From Nostoc sp. FACHB-280 (GTDB taxonomy: Bacteria; Cyanobacteriota; Cyanobacteriia; Cyanobacteriales; Nostocaceae): a stretch of DNA of 64,000 nucleotides. Location of the stretch: NCBI RefSeq assembly GCF_014697615.1, contig NZ_JACJSD010000004.1:1-64000 (forward strand). The letters are read 5' to 3'. Of the stretch, positions 38,019 to 48,318 are shown piece by piece. The number at the start of each line of letters is the position of its first letter. Positions within the stretch are counted from its first letter, which is position 1. Under the pieces are notes generated by a model, which did not search any database, was not told where the DNA came from, and saw only the letters and a program-made list of their open reading frames with translations. A program made the position numbers and the translations under genes.

Positions 38019-38315
38019 ATGGCAGAACAGCACGGAAGTAAAGACCAACAACATCCACTTTACAACCGCGATCGCCCCCTTATTGATATTTTACTCGCTC
38101 AAGAAGCAACAGACTACCATTTGGCAGAATTAGCCCGTTTACGCATCCGTTATCAAGGCTTCCCTGGCGCACGGGACATTCAAAAAGACCTAGATAAAGT
38201 TTTGCAACAGTGGGGGTTAACCGAATCAGAACTTTTCGCTAAAACCCGCCAAATCCACGACGTAGGGGGGATTTACAAAAGTCGCGGTAAGAAAGAAGAA
38301 CAAGATTGGAATTAG
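38019..38315 (+). CDS. DUF3288 family protein
   Basis: 98 residues of DUF3288, a short cyanobacterial family of unknown function. Seen: QQHPLYNRDRPLIDILLAQE, LAELARLRIRYQGFPGARDI and QKDLDKVLQQWGLTESELF, then RQIHDVGGIYKSR. Soluble, helical, charged tail. It is divergent from clpC with about 230 bases between; whether the two are functionally linked is unknown. Confidence 0.88.
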   Translation: MAEQHGSKDQQHPLYNRDRPLIDILLAQEATDYHLAELARLRIRYQGFPGARDIQKDLDKVLQQWGLTESELFAKTRQIHDVGGIYKSRGKKEEQDWN

Positions 38316-38453
38316 TCTTTGGCGTACCAATTGCCGAGTAAGTTCATTAACTGTCACGGTTATGATGACACCTGCCGTTTCCTTGCCGAAAATTCTCGTA
38401 TGGTTTCCGCAAAGAAGTATTATCAAGAAAAATTATGTACCTAGTTGGGTGTG

Positions 38454-38630
38454 ATGCCTACTAACAGTCAGTTGGAGTGCCTGTATCGAATTTGTTACCA
38501 TTTAACATATAGAATGTTGCAGCCGATTCATCTGGTTTGTATCGATGGTCGAACCCAGAATTTGTATGTCTTGGCAGGGCAAAACGAAGAAATCGAGTTT
38601 GAAGTTACTCCGAATGGGGAGGTGCTGTGA
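38454..38630 (+). CDS. DUF6888 family small protein
   Basis: 58 residues from the ATG at 38454; a GTG three codons upstream is in frame. Sequence pattern PTNSQLECLYRICYHLTYRM, then LQPIHLVCIDGRTQNLYVLA and an acidic end EIEFEVTPNGEVL. It matches the small cyanobacterial DUF6888 family as I recall it, usually found directly before a DUF6887 gene. Its TGA shares one base with the ATG of that gene (TGATG at 38628-38632), so the two are translationally coupled. A toxin-antitoxin-like role has been guessed for such pairs; nothing here proves it. Confidence 0.75.
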   Translation: MPTNSQLECLYRICYHLTYRMLQPIHLVCIDGRTQNLYVLAGQNEEIEFEVTPNGEVL

Positions 38631-38848
38631 TGAGTTCAGTTGATTATGCAGCGATGTCCTATCAAGAATTAAGGCGTTATTTTCTGACTCATCGAGATGA
38701 CGATGCTGCGTTCCAAGCTTATTTGGCAAGGCGTAGAGAACGTTCACGTCCTGTGATCACAACAATCAACGACCCAGACTTTGACAGCAAAATTCAAGCG
38801 GCTATCCGTCAGCAAATGGCAGAATATCAAAGTGGTAAGTCAACCTAA
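38630..38848 (+). CDS. DUF6887 family small protein
   Basis: 72 residues from the ATG at 38630. SSVDYAAMSYQELRRYFLTH, then DAAFQAYLARRRERSRPVIT and a C-terminal helix KIQAAIRQQMAEYQ. Matches DUF6887, a small family associated with DUF6888 in cyanobacteria. Basic middle and helical ends could bind nucleic acid or the partner. It is coupled to the preceding gene by a one-base overlap. Function unknown. Confidence 0.78.
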   Translation: MSSVDYAAMSYQELRRYFLTHRDDDAAFQAYLARRRERSRPVITTINDPDFDSKIQAAIRQQMAEYQSGKST

Positions 38849-39109
38849 CCACTAACCCAATCGCCATCTTTCAGAACTTGCTTAAATATCGCAGCCTAAT
38901 TACTTATAAAAGTAAGTTTGTCAAACAAACCCGCACTCAACAAAGCGGAACTCCTACCTGCTGCCTTACTTGATAAAGTATGGGTAGGTGCATCCATCTG
39001 TGGATAACATCACCCCGCACTCATAAAAATTCTGCCAATAACCCCTTGACTCTCCAGTTGACTAGATACTTCAAGATGAAGATAGTCGTTAGCTATTGGG
39101 GTGAGTCAA
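38849..39109. promoter_or_regulatory. Leader of the Cu-ATPase gene
   Basis: 261 bases without a reading frame of note. It presumably holds the promoter of the P-type ATPase. I see no clear CopY, CueR or CsoR operator; GGTGCATCCATCTGTGGATA near 38985 is a weak imperfect dyad. Confidence 0.35.
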
Positions 39110-41503
39110 ATGGAAAATGCCACATTGAAGCTGCGCGGTATGAGTTGCGCCTCCTGTGCCAAAAATATTGAAGATGCTATTAGTGCTGTTCCTGGTGTGA
39201 ATGAATGTAGTGTGAATTTTGGGGCAGAACAGGCAACAGTTAATTATGATTCCAGAAAAACAAATTTACTAGCCATCCAAAATGCGGTGGATGCAGCTGG
39301 TTATTCTGCCTATCCTTTGCAAGAAGAGAATTTGCTGGTGGGTGAAGACGACGAAGAAAAAAGACATCGCCAGCAAGCATCCCGTGATTTGCAGCAAAAG
39401 GTGATAGTGGGGGGAATAATTAGCAGTTTACTGGTGCTTGGCTCATTGCCGATGATGACAGGATTGCACTTACCTTTTATTCCTGGATGGTTGCATAATC
39501 CTTGGCTGCAATTAGTCCTCACCACTCCTGTACAGTTTTGGTGCGGTAAAAGTTTTTATGTAAATGCTGGGAAAGCGTTCAAGCGTCATACTGCCACAAT
39601 GGATACTTTAATTGTGTTGGGTACGAGTGCAGCATATTTTTATTCTCTATTCGCTACAATATTTCCCGGCTTTTTCATAGCTCAGGGATTGATGGCAGAT
39701 GTATATTACGAAACTGCGGCGATTGTGATTACCTTAATTTTATTAGGGCGGCTGTTTGAAAATCGCGCCAAAGGGCAAACTTCCGAAGCCATCCGTAAGT
39801 TGATAGGTTTACAGGCGAAAACTGCGCGGTTGATCCGCAACGGACGAGAAATAGATGTACCGATCGCACAAGTACAAATTGGTGATGTGGTGCTGGTGCG
39901 TCCTGGAGAGAAAATTCCGGTTGATGGCGAAGTAATTGATGGGACATCCACAGTTGATGAAGCGATGGTGACTGGCGAAAGTATTCCTGTGAAAAAGCAA
40001 CCAGGAGATGAAGTTATTGGCGCAACCATCAATAAAACTGGTAGTTTCCAATTTCGGGCGACAAGAGTAGGAAAAGATACGGTATTGGCGCAAATTGTCC
40101 AATTAGTACAACAGGCGCAAGGCTCAAAAGCACCCATTCAAAGGTTAGCAGACCAAGTTACAGGCTGGTTTGTACCTGCGGTAATTGCGATCGCCATCCT
40201 CACTTTTATTATCTGGTTCAACATCACTGGTAATATCTCCTTGGCGTTGATTACCACAGTCGGAGTGTTAATTATTGCTTGTCCTTGCGCCTTGGGTTTA
40301 GCTACACCAACCTCAGTTATGGTGGGTACAGGGAAAGGTGCAGAAAACGGCATTTTAATTAAAGGTGCAGAAAGTTTAGAACTCGCCCACCAAATTCAAA
40401 CAATTGTCTTAGATAAAACTGGCACTATTACCCAAGGTAAGCCTACAGTTACAGATTTTGTCACAGTTAACGGTACGGCTAATGGTAACGAAATTCAGTT
40501 AATACAACTAGCCGCCTCTGTAGAACGCAATTCTGAACACCCATTAGCCGAAGCAGTGGTGAGATATGCTCAATCTCAGGATGTCAGCCTCATAGATGTT
40601 CGAGATTTTGCCGCGATCGCTGGTAGTGGTGTGCAGGGTATAGTTGCAAATCGTCTGGTGCAAATCGGTACACAACGCTGGATGGAAGAGTTAGATATTA
40701 ACACCGCAGACTTGCAACCAAATCAAGAACGCTTAGAATACTTAGGTAAAACGGCGGTTTTGTTAGCAGTAGATGGTGAAATCCAAGGATTGATGGGAAT
40801 TGCTGATGCGATTAAACCGACTTCTCCCCAAGCTGTGCGAGCTTTGCAAAAAATGGGTTTAGAAGTTGTGATGCTCACAGGTGATAATCGCCACACCGCC
40901 GAAAGTATTGCGCGTGAAGTTGGGATTACCAGAGTATTAGCTGAAGTGCGTCCTGAGCAGAAGGTAGAAGCAATTAAGTTGTTGCAAGGAGAGGGTAGAA
41001 GGGAGACGAGGGGGACAAGGAAGACAAGGGAGAATTACTCAGCACTCACACTTCGACTACTTCGGCTGCGCTCAGTACAAGTTCGCTCAGTGTACGGCAC
41101 TCAGCACTCAGCACTCAAAACTCAGCACTCAATTGTAGCGATGGTTGGTGATGGGATTAATGATGCACCGGCTTTGGCGCAAGCGGATGTGGGAATTGCG
41201 ATTGGTACAGGTACAGATGTAGCGATCGCAGCTAGTGATATCACCCTAATCTCTGGTGATTTGCAAGGTATAGTCACAGCAATTCAACTCAGCCGCGCCA
41301 CAATGCGTAATATTCGCCAAAATTTATTTTTTGCGTTTATCTACAACGTTGCTGGTATTCCCATCGCGGCTGGAATTCTGTTCCCGATATTTGGGTGGTT
41401 GCTCAACCCAATCATTGCAGGTGCAGCAATGGCTTTTAGTTCAGTTTCTGTAGTCACTAATGCGCTACGTTTGCGTAACTTTCGAGCCAAAGTGATTGGC
41501 TAA
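39110..41503 (+). CDS. Copper-type P1B ATPase with in-frame repeat insertion
   Basis: Pumps Cu+ across a membrane with ATP. 797 residues from ATG 39110. N-terminal HMA domain with GMSCASCA (metal site CxxC), eight membrane helices, TGES in the actuator domain, [10 protein letters not shown] in helix 6 (CPC, Cu+ type), DKTGT near 434 (phosphorylated Asp), SEHPLAEAV and [20 protein letters not shown]. Between LLQ (~627) and VAMVGDG (~677) lies a ~46-residue extra stretch ([19 protein letters not shown]... [10 protein letters not shown]), absent from normal members, encoded by dispersed-repeat DNA. This position is a surface turn of the P domain, so the enzyme may still fold. It could be plasma-membrane (CtaA-like) or thylakoid (PacS-like). 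Confidence 0.93.
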   Translation: MENATLKLRGMSCASCAKNIEDAISAVPGVNECSVNFGAEQATVNYDSRKTNLLAIQNAVDAAGYSAYPLQEENLLVGEDDEEKRHRQQASRDLQQKVIVGGIISSLLVLGSLPMMTGLHLPFIPGWLHNPWLQLVLTTPVQFWCGKSFYVNAGKAFKRHTATMDTLIVLGTSAAYFYSLFATIFPGFFIAQGLMADVYYETAAIVITLILLGRLFENRAKGQTSEAIRKLIGLQAKTARLIRNGREIDVPIAQVQIGDVVLVRPGEKIPVDGEVIDGTSTVDEAMVTGESIPVKKQPGDEVIGATINKTGSFQFRATRVGKDTVLAQIVQLVQQAQGSKAPIQRLADQVTGWFVPAVIAIAILTFIIWFNITGNISLALITTVGVLIIACPCALGLATPTSVMVGTGKGAENGILIKGAESLELAHQIQTIVLDKTGTITQGKPTVTDFVTVNGTANGNEIQLIQLAASVERNSEHPLAEAVVRYAQSQDVSLIDVRDFAAIAGSGVQGIVANRLVQIGTQRWMEELDINTADLQPNQERLEYLGKTAVLLAVDGEIQGLMGIADAIKPTSPQAVRALQKMGLEVVMLTGDNRHTAESIAREVGITRVLAEVRPEQKVEAIKLLQGEGRRETRGTRKTRENYSALTLRLLRLRSVQVRSVYGTQHSALKTQHSIVAMVGDGINDAPALAQADVGIAIGTGTDVAIAASDITLISGDLQGIVTAIQLSRATMRNIRQNLFFAFIYNVAGIPIAAGILFPIFGWLLNPIIAGAAMAFSSVSVVTNALRLRNFRAKVIG
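40988..41135 (+). repeat. Dispersed repeat inserted in the Cu-ATPase frame
   Basis: About 145 bases: AGGGAGACGAGGGGGACAAG-type purine units, then CACACTTCGACTACTTCGGC, TGCGCTCAGTACAAGTTCGC, then tandem CACTCAGCACTCAGCACTCA. The middle part matches the repeats between genes at ~16565-16665. No stop codon in the coding frame, so the gene stays open. Confidence 0.75.
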
Positions 41504-41588
41504 GGTACTTTCTATTCAACAAGTATGCCATTCTTCAGGGATGAAGGAGACAAGGAAGATATTTGCATTACTTCAAGGGGAAGTAAGT

Positions 41589-41849
41589 ATGTGGAATAGT
41601 AAAGCAATTATTGGTAGTATTGCCAGTTGCGGATTGATGTTGAGTTTGGCGGGTGGTGTAGCGAAAACTCAAATCCCCAACCCAAAAGAATCACCAAACA
41701 CTCAGTTTCGCCGCATTGAGCAACCACTGTTAATGAAAGGTGCAGTTACCGCAGGTGGTTTGGCATTAATGGGTTTAGAAATCTGGTGGTTTCTGTTGAG
41801 TAAGCCTAAGTTATCGAGCGATCGCGTTCACAGCAAACTAACTAAGTGA
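41589..41849 (+). CDS. Small membrane protein downstream of Cu-ATPase
   Basis: 86 residues from ATG 41589, which follows AAGGGGAAG; earlier in-frame starts would place non-hydrophobic residues before the signal. N-terminal helix (AIIGSIASCGLMLSLAGGVA), a Pro/Asn-rich link and a second helix (MKGAVTAGGLALMGLEIWWF), ending in a basic tail. It starts 85 bases after the ATPase stop, so the two may be co-transcribed. It has no Met- or Cys-rich copper motif, and I do not recognise a family. Confidence 0.65.
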   Translation: MWNSKAIIGSIASCGLMLSLAGGVAKTQIPNPKESPNTQFRRIEQPLLMKGAVTAGGLALMGLEIWWFLLSKPKLSSDRVHSKLTK

Positions 41850-41942
41850 TTAAACTAAATTAGTGTGAGTCTTTTTTTATTTCCTCGTGAAATATTTCGT
41901 ATCTTTGGGAATACTAAACTTGTTATTTCAAGGTTGGGTGTT

Positions 41943-44900
41943 ATGTTGAGTATTCCCGGATATCAGCTAAATGAAGAAATTTATCATGGTTCGAGAACTA
42001 TAGTTTACCGAGCTATCCGAGAGGTTGACTCCATATCCGTAGTCATCAAATTACTTAAAAATCCTTATCCCAGCTTTAGCGAACTAGTACAATTTCGCAA
42101 TCAATACACGATTACCAAAAATCTCAACTATCCCGAAATCATTCAAACCTATAGCCTAGAACTTTACAAAAATGGCTATGTGTTAGTGATGGAAGACTTT
42201 GGGGGAATTTCTCTATATGATTATTTTGTCAATCATCATTATTTTGGATGTTTAGAAGAATTTTTAGAAATAGCGATCGCTTTGTGTAATGCCTTAGAGA
42301 TACTGTACCGCGATCGCATTATTCACAAAGATATTAAACCAGCTAATATTCTGATAAATCCTATAACAAAACAAGTTAAATTAATTGACTTTAGTATTGC
42401 CTCTTTGCTCCCACGGGAAACTCAAAATATAGTCAGTCCAAATGTTGTTGAAGGAACATTAGCTTATATTTCTCCCGAAGAAACTGGGCGGATGAATCGA
42501 GGTTTAGATTATCGCACAGATTTCTATTCTTTGGGTGTAACTTTTTACGAATTACTTACAGGAGAATTACCTTTTAAATCAGGTGTACCAATGGAATTGG
42601 TACACTGTCATATTGCCAAAACAGCACCTTCTGTCCATGAAATTAATCCAAACATACCCTTGGTTATTGCAGAAATTGTTAACAAACTAATGGCTAAAAA
42701 TGCCGAAGACCGCTATCAAAGTGCATGGGGTCTCAAGCATGATTTAACACAATGTTTACATCAACTCAAAAAAACAGGAGAAATTAAAAGTTTCGCCATT
42801 GCCCAAAGGGATGTCTGTGATAGATTTATTATTCCTGATAAACTATATGGACGAGAAAGCGAAGTAGAAATTCTCCTACAAGCATTTGAAAGAGTCAGCC
42901 TTGGTGCTACAGAAATTATCTTAGTAGCGGGCTTTTCTGGTATTGGGAAGACTGCCGTTGTCAATGAAGTTCATAAACCTATTGTGCGACAACGAGGCTA
43001 TTTCATCAAAGGCAAATTTGATCAATTTAACCGCAATATTCCTTTCTTTGCTTTCGTACAAGCATTCCGAGATTTAATGAGGCAGTTACTTTGTGAATCA
43101 GATGCTCAATTACAAGCATGGAAAACAAAAATTATAGAAGTATTAGGAGAAAATGCCCAGGTTATTATTGATGTAATACCCGAACTAGAATACCTCATAG
43201 GTAAGCAATCTCCTGTACCAGAGCTATCGGGAACAGCCGCAAAAAATCGCTTTAATTTATTATTTCAGAAATTCTTACAAGTTTTCACCACACCAGAGCA
43301 TCCCTTGGTAATATTTTTGGATGATTTGCAGTGGGCAGATTCAACATCATTAAAGTTGATGCAATTGCTCATGGAAGAATCCCAGCAAGGATATTTACTT
43401 TTGATTGGTGCTTACCGGGATAATGAAGTGTCTCCAGCTCACCCATTGATGTTGTCACTGGATGAAGTGAGCAAAGCCAAAGCCACAGTCAATACTATAA
43501 CTTTACAGCCTTTATCTATACTCAGTTTAAATCAGTTAGTGGCGGATACTCTTGCTTGTGCGATCGCCTTAGCGCAACCTTTGACAGCATTAGTGTATCA
43601 AAAAACTTATGGTAATCCCTTTTTTAGCACCCAATTTCTCAAAGTATTGCATCAGGAAAATTTAATTACCTTCAATCTGCAAGCTGGTTATTGGCAATGT
43701 AACATTACCCAAGTACGGGAATTAGCATTGACAGATGATGTAGTTGAATTTCTAGCAATGCAGTTGCAGAAACTTGCACCAGCAACACAAACAGTATTAC
43801 AACTTGCAGCTTGTATTGGCAACCAATTTGACTTAGCAACCTTAGCAATTATTTCCCAACAAACAGAAATAGAAACCGCAGTTTCACTGTGGAGTGCTTT
43901 ACAAGAAGGACTAGTTTTACCCCAAAGTGAAGTTTATAAGTTTTATCAAGATATCGAAGTAGAATGCAATTTCACAATTAATCATCAACAATTACCCACA
44001 TACAAATTTCTGCATGATCGAGTTCAGCAAGCTGCCTATTCTCTAATTCCTAATGAACAAAAACAAGTAACCCATCTAACAATCGGGCAGCTTCTACTAA
44101 AAAATATATCTGACATTGAATTAGAAGAGAAAATTTTTGATGTAGTGAATCAATTAAATATTGGTTCGTCACTCATTACCAATATCAACGAAAGTCAACA
44201 ACTAGCTAGATTAAATTTTCAAGCAGGTACAAAAGCTAAAAATGCCACTGCTTATCTATCTGCCAGTGAATATTTCACTACAGGTTTAAATTTATTATCA
44301 GATTGTAGTTGGCAACAAGATTATGAACTCACATTAGCACTACATCAATCTCTCACCGAAGCACTTTGTCTTTGTGGTGAATTTGAGAAAATGGAAGGTT
44401 ATGCAGCAGTTGTTTTACAACAAGCAGAAACAGTCCTGGAACAAATACCCATTCATAATACTAAAATTCAAGCCTGTATGGCACAGGCACAACATCAAAA
44501 TGCCTTGCAAATTGCCTTAGCTGTTCTCCACTCTATAGGAGTAAAACTGCCTCAACAAGTTAACCAAACAGATATTGATTATGAACTAGAACAAACACAA
44601 TTGCTATTAAAAGATAAAGTTGCGATCGATTTGCTTGATTTGCCAGAAATGACAGATGCAAATATCTTGGCAGCAATGCAAATTTTATCTAGTATTATGT
44701 CAACGGCTTATCAAGCATCACCACCATTATTTAGAGTGATTGTTTTAAAACAAGTTCAGTTATCACTGCTTTATGGCAATGCACCAGAATCTACCTATGC
44801 TTATGCTAGTTATGGACTCCTACTCTGCGGTGTCTTGAAGCAAATTGATGCTGGCTATGAGTTTGGCGAGATAGCATTACAGTTAGTAGAACGTCTCAAT

Positions 44901-47339
44901 GCCTCTAAACTGAAATCTAAAACTTTATTTGCAGTTAATTGTTTTATTCGACATTGGAAAGCACCTGTAAAAGATACTTTAAATCCATTATTGCAAGCCT
45001 ATACAAGTGGTTTAGAAACTGGTGATATTGAATATGCGGCTATGTCTGCCTATGTGTTTGGCAGATATGCCTATTTAAGTGGTCATGAGTTAAAAGAATT
45101 AGCTGATGCTATGGGAAATTATGGCTCAGTTATGCACCAGTTCAAACAGACTACTTATTTAAACTTTAATAGTATATATTATCAATCTGTTTTAAACTTA
45201 TTAGGACTGGCAGATAATCCTTGTTGTTTAATTGGTGAAATTTATGATGAGGTAAAAATGTTACCTCTGCATCGGGCTGCCAATCAAATCAGTATGATTT
45301 GTCAGCTTCACTTTTGTAAAATGATTTTGTGTTATTTTTTTAATGATCATCATCAAGCGTTAGATAATGCAGCAGTTGTTAAGGAATATTTGGCAAGTGT
45401 TACGGGATTAGTCATAGTACCAACTTTTTATTTTTATGAATCTTTAATTTACTTATCTTTGCATCGTCATTACTCTTTACCAGAACAAGAAATCATCATT
45501 GAGCGCGTTAGAGAAAATCATCAACATCTCCAAAAATGGGCAGAGAGCGCACCCATGAATTACGCTCACAAATGTTATTTAGTAGAAGCAGAATTAAATC
45601 GAGTTTTGGGCGAAAAAATTGCCGCAATGGAGCTATATGATTGTGCTATTTCTAGAGCTAAAGCCAACACATACATTCAAGAAGAAGCTTTAGCTAACGA
45701 GTTGGCTGCTAAATTTTTCTTAGAATGGGAGAAAGAAAAATTCGCCACCTTTTATATGCAGGAAGCATATTATTGTTATGCTCGTTGGGGTGCAAAAGCC
45801 AAAATCGATGACTTAGAAATATGTTATCCTCACCTACTACAACCCATTCTGCAACAACAAAAACTTTCCTTCAACCCCTTAGAAACAATCACATCCCGCG
45901 GGACTTCTGCATCTATTCATACTTCTACAACAGGTAGCACAAATATCTCTGACGCTCTAGATTTTACCTCTGTTCTTAAAGCTGCTCAAAATATTTCTAG
46001 CAGTATTCAGTTAGATGAACTTATTGCCAGCCTTACCCAAATTATCCTAGAAAACTCTGGTGCTAAAAAATCTGTATTAATACTTGCGGAATCAGATACT
46101 TTAAAAGTTCGAGCAATCACTTTTATTGATCAGAAAAATCATTCTCAAAATCAAATACAGACTATCCTTGAATCACAGTCAATTGCTGTTTGTAAAACTA
46201 TACCTAAACGAATTATCAATTATGTCAAAAATACTCACGAAACTGTTGTGATTAATAACTGCCAAACAGATATTCCGGGAGTGATGGATCAATATCTGCT
46301 AGATCATCAACCAAAAAGTATATTATGTACACCAATTATTAATCAAGGCAATTTAATTGGGATTTTATATTTAGAAAATAAACTCACAAGTAGCGTATTT
46401 ACTAACGAACGGCTACAAGTGATTAATTTACTTTCTTCCCAAGCTGCGATCGCATTAGAAAATGCCAGACTATATCAGCAATCTCAACAAGCATTACAAG
46501 ATTTACAACAGGCGCAATTACAAATTATCCAAAGTGAAAAAATGTCTGCATTAGGTAACTTAGTAGCTGGGATAGGTCATGAAATGAATAATCCTTTGGG
46601 TTTTATTTCTGCGACTCTACAACAAGCTAAACCAAACTTTGCTGATGTAAAAGAACATTTAGAACTTTATCAAGAAATTATCGATAATCCTGGTAATGAA
46701 ATCCAAAATCATGCTGAGGAAATTGACTTGGATTTTCTTTTAGAAGACTTACCAAAAATGATAGATGCAATGGTGTTAGCGTGCGATAGATTGAAAAATA
46801 TCAGTACCAGTCTTCGCACCTTCTCCCGCGCTGATCAAGATTACAAAGTCAAGTTTAATCTGCATGAAGGAATTGATAGTACGATTTTAATTCTCAAACA
46901 TCGCCTGAAAGCAAATGAACAACGTCCCGCAATTGAAGTTACTACTAACTATGGCAATTTGCCACAAATTTCTTGTTTTCCTGGGCAATTAAATCAAGTA
47001 TTTATGAATATCCTGGCTAATGCCATTGATGCTTTAGATGAATCAAACTCCGGGCGGGGTTTTGCCGAAATTCAAGCTAATCCTAACCAAATTACTATTA
47101 CAACATCAACTGTAGATCAATATGTAAACATCTCAATTGCTGATAATGGTAAAGGAATAAATGAAGCTGTCAAACAAAAGATTTTTGACCATTTATTTAC
47201 TACTAAAGCTGTAGGTAAGGGTACAGGCTTAGGATTAGCTATAGTAAGACAAATTGTTGTGGAAAAACATGGAGGATTGATTGATGTAAATTCTCAGCTA
47301 GGCGAAGGTACTGAGTTTATTATTCAGTTACCTTTATAG
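41943..47339 (+). CDS. Giant hybrid Ser/Thr kinase - AAA - GAF - histidine kinase (HstK type)
   Basis: 1798 residues from ATG 41943 (MLSIPGYQLNEEIYHGSRTI is the family start). Order: Ser/Thr kinase ~1-290 with HKDIKPANIL and DFS in place of DFG; AAA-type ATPase from ~325 with GFSGIGKTA and VIFLDDLQWAD; long helical/TPR-like central region ~650-1330; GAF ~1340-1510; histidine kinase with GHEMNNPLGFISA (phospho-His near 1546), NILANAIDALDES and the G boxes GTGLGLAIVRQI. Such hybrids are special to filamentous cyanobacteria and a few others and lack a linked response regulator. DFS is usual in this family. The signal sensed is unknown; none of the neighbours clarifies it. Confidence 0.93.
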   Translation: MLSIPGYQLNEEIYHGSRTIVYRAIREVDSISVVIKLLKNPYPSFSELVQFRNQYTITKNLNYPEIIQTYSLELYKNGYVLVMEDFGGISLYDYFVNHHYFGCLEEFLEIAIALCNALEILYRDRIIHKDIKPANILINPITKQVKLIDFSIASLLPRETQNIVSPNVVEGTLAYISPEETGRMNRGLDYRTDFYSLGVTFYELLTGELPFKSGVPMELVHCHIAKTAPSVHEINPNIPLVIAEIVNKLMAKNAEDRYQSAWGLKHDLTQCLHQLKKTGEIKSFAIAQRDVCDRFIIPDKLYGRESEVEILLQAFERVSLGATEIILVAGFSGIGKTAVVNEVHKPIVRQRGYFIKGKFDQFNRNIPFFAFVQAFRDLMRQLLCESDAQLQAWKTKIIEVLGENAQVIIDVIPELEYLIGKQSPVPELSGTAAKNRFNLLFQKFLQVFTTPEHPLVIFLDDLQWADSTSLKLMQLLMEESQQGYLLLIGAYRDNEVSPAHPLMLSLDEVSKAKATVNTITLQPLSILSLNQLVADTLACAIALAQPLTALVYQKTYGNPFFSTQFLKVLHQENLITFNLQAGYWQCNITQVRELALTDDVVEFLAMQLQKLAPATQTVLQLAACIGNQFDLATLAIISQQTEIETAVSLWSALQEGLVLPQSEVYKFYQDIEVECNFTINHQQLPTYKFLHDRVQQAAYSLIPNEQKQVTHLTIGQLLLKNISDIELEEKIFDVVNQLNIGSSLITNINESQQLARLNFQAGTKAKNATAYLSASEYFTTGLNLLSDCSWQQDYELTLALHQSLTEALCLCGEFEKMEGYAAVVLQQAETVLEQIPIHNTKIQACMAQAQHQNALQIALAVLHSIGVKLPQQVNQTDIDYELEQTQLLLKDKVAIDLLDLPEMTDANILAAMQILSSIMSTAYQASPPLFRVIVLKQVQLSLLYGNAPESTYAYASYGLLLCGVLKQIDAGYEFGEIALQLVERLNASKLKSKTLFAVNCFIRHWKAPVKDTLNPLLQAYTSGLETGDIEYAAMSAYVFGRYAYLSGHELKELADAMGNYGSVMHQFKQTTYLNFNSIYYQSVLNLLGLADNPCCLIGEIYDEVKMLPLHRAANQISMICQLHFCKMILCYFFNDHHQALDNAAVVKEYLASVTGLVIVPTFYFYESLIYLSLHRHYSLPEQEIIIERVRENHQHLQKWAESAPMNYAHKCYLVEAELNRVLGEKIAAMELYDCAISRAKANTYIQEEALANELAAKFFLEWEKEKFATFYMQEAYYCYARWGAKAKIDDLEICYPHLLQPILQQQKLSFNPLETITSRGTSASIHTSTTGSTNISDALDFTSVLKAAQNISSSIQLDELIASLTQIILENSGAKKSVLILAESDTLKVRAITFIDQKNHSQNQIQTILESQSIAVCKTIPKRIINYVKNTHETVVINNCQTDIPGVMDQYLLDHQPKSILCTPIINQGNLIGILYLENKLTSSVFTNERLQVINLLSSQAAIALENARLYQQSQQALQDLQQAQLQIIQSEKMSALGNLVAGIGHEMNNPLGFISATLQQAKPNFADVKEHLELYQEIIDNPGNEIQNHAEEIDLDFLLEDLPKMIDAMVLACDRLKNISTSLRTFSRADQDYKVKFNLHEGIDSTILILKHRLKANEQRPAIEVTTNYGNLPQISCFPGQLNQVFMNILANAIDALDESNSGRGFAEIQANPNQITITTSTVDQYVNISIADNGKGINEAVKQKIFDHLFTTKAVGKGTGLGLAIVRQIVVEKHGGLIDVNSQLGEGTEFIIQLPL

Positions 47340-47390
47340 GAACCCATAGAAATCAGGTGCGTTAATGAAATGTAAAGCACTCTACTGGAC

Positions 47391-47615
47391 TCACTGGTAG
47401 CCCATTTCTTCCATTTTCTTACGCAAGCTCAAAGGTCTCATGTCTACCCATACCTCTTTAATGTATTCCAAACACTCTGCCTTAAGACCTGTTTTACCCG
47501 CATCTCTCCAGCCTAAAGGATTTTCTCTATCAGCTGGCCAAATAGAATATTGTTCTTCATGATTAACTACAACTTTGTAAATTGTTGTATCTTCAGTCTC
47601 CCTATCTATAGTCAT
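47391..47615 (-). CDS. MbtH-family protein (NRPS adenylation-domain partner)
   Basis: 74 residues of the MbtH family, chaperone-like partners of adenylation domains in nonribosomal peptide synthetases. Seen: [21 protein letters not shown], then [18 protein letters not shown] and [15 protein letters not shown]: the conserved N-E-QYS-WP, GW, G-L and VW-DMRP-SLR residues are all present, including the family's three key Trp. No NRPS gene is in the window, so this is an orphan copy that must serve a cluster elsewhere. The adjacent hybrid kinase converges on it with no evident link. Confidence 0.93.
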   Translation of the reverse strand: MTIDRETEDTTIYKVVVNHEEQYSIWPADRENPLGWRDAGKTGLKAECLEYIKEVWVDMRPLSLRKKMEEMGYQ

Positions 47616-47876
47616 AAGTGTTTTCTTTTTTTGTTTTTTTATAATAACTGGTTACTACATATTCTGACTTTTCTAACAGGAATACAAGGACAGTTAAGAC
47701 ACTTAAGAAATTTAATTGTTAAGAAAAATTGCAATTACTAAATAAATTTTCATAGTAAAGACCTGTATTCTGACATATTTTTTGGATGAATGAGACGCTG
47801 GCGTTAGTGTTTTTTGAAGGATTCTAGTGATTACCTTGTTATCCTAATTGGACAATTTCACAACCACACTTGTCTA

Positions 47877-48215
47877 TCAAGCCACGGCAAAACCTGTATG
47901 TTGCCGGATTTTTGGATGGCGAAAACCAAGTACGATATCTTCTCTAGATATACCTTCTGCCATTAAATCAGTTGCAACACCTTCTTCTGTGTCATCATGT
48001 TGAATCCAGACTTTATTACCAATCAAACTAATATGAATGGGAGTTGCATGGAGATATTTATCACCATTCCAACCCATGTCTAGAGCTAAATACTGCCCTC
48101 GTTCATCATCAAATACAACTTGACAGGTGTAACTATCAGGCAGAGTAGCACGATAGTCTGCATGGTTTTGGAGGACAGACTTAATAATGCTTTGGTATTT
48201 TAGTCGGGTATCCAT
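47877..48215 (-). CDS. xisI: XisI-family protein (fdxN element excision controlling factor)
   Basis: 112 residues from MDTRLKYQSIIKSVL at 48215; a longer frame adds a hydrophobic stretch that is not in the family. Seen: TCQVVFDDERGQYLALDMGW, HISLIGNKVWIQHDDTEEGV, and GISREDIVLGFRHPKIRQHT with the tail GFAVA; DDTEEGVA-L-GI...IVLGF is the XisI hallmark. XisI with XisH was described as controlling excision of the fdxN element in Anabaena; both families are now known to be widespread and often unlinked to any element. XisH, which normally precedes it, is absent here. Confidence 0.92.
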   Translation of the reverse strand: MDTRLKYQSIIKSVLQNHADYRATLPDSYTCQVVFDDERGQYLALDMGWNGDKYLHATPIHISLIGNKVWIQHDDTEEGVATDLMAEGISREDIVLGFRHPKIRQHTGFAVA

Positions 48216-48318
48216 TGCACAAAAGATAATAATGATAATGGATAACAAATGATAGCTGAAAAACAAAACAGGTGCATTACATTTAATTAATACAAACTAA
48301 GCTATTCATTCGGTAAGA

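Noticed and set aside
11857-47615. A single natural-product cluster linking the ATP-grasp ligase and MbtH
   Set aside because: They are about 34 kb apart with housekeeping genes in between and no NRPS or precursor near either.
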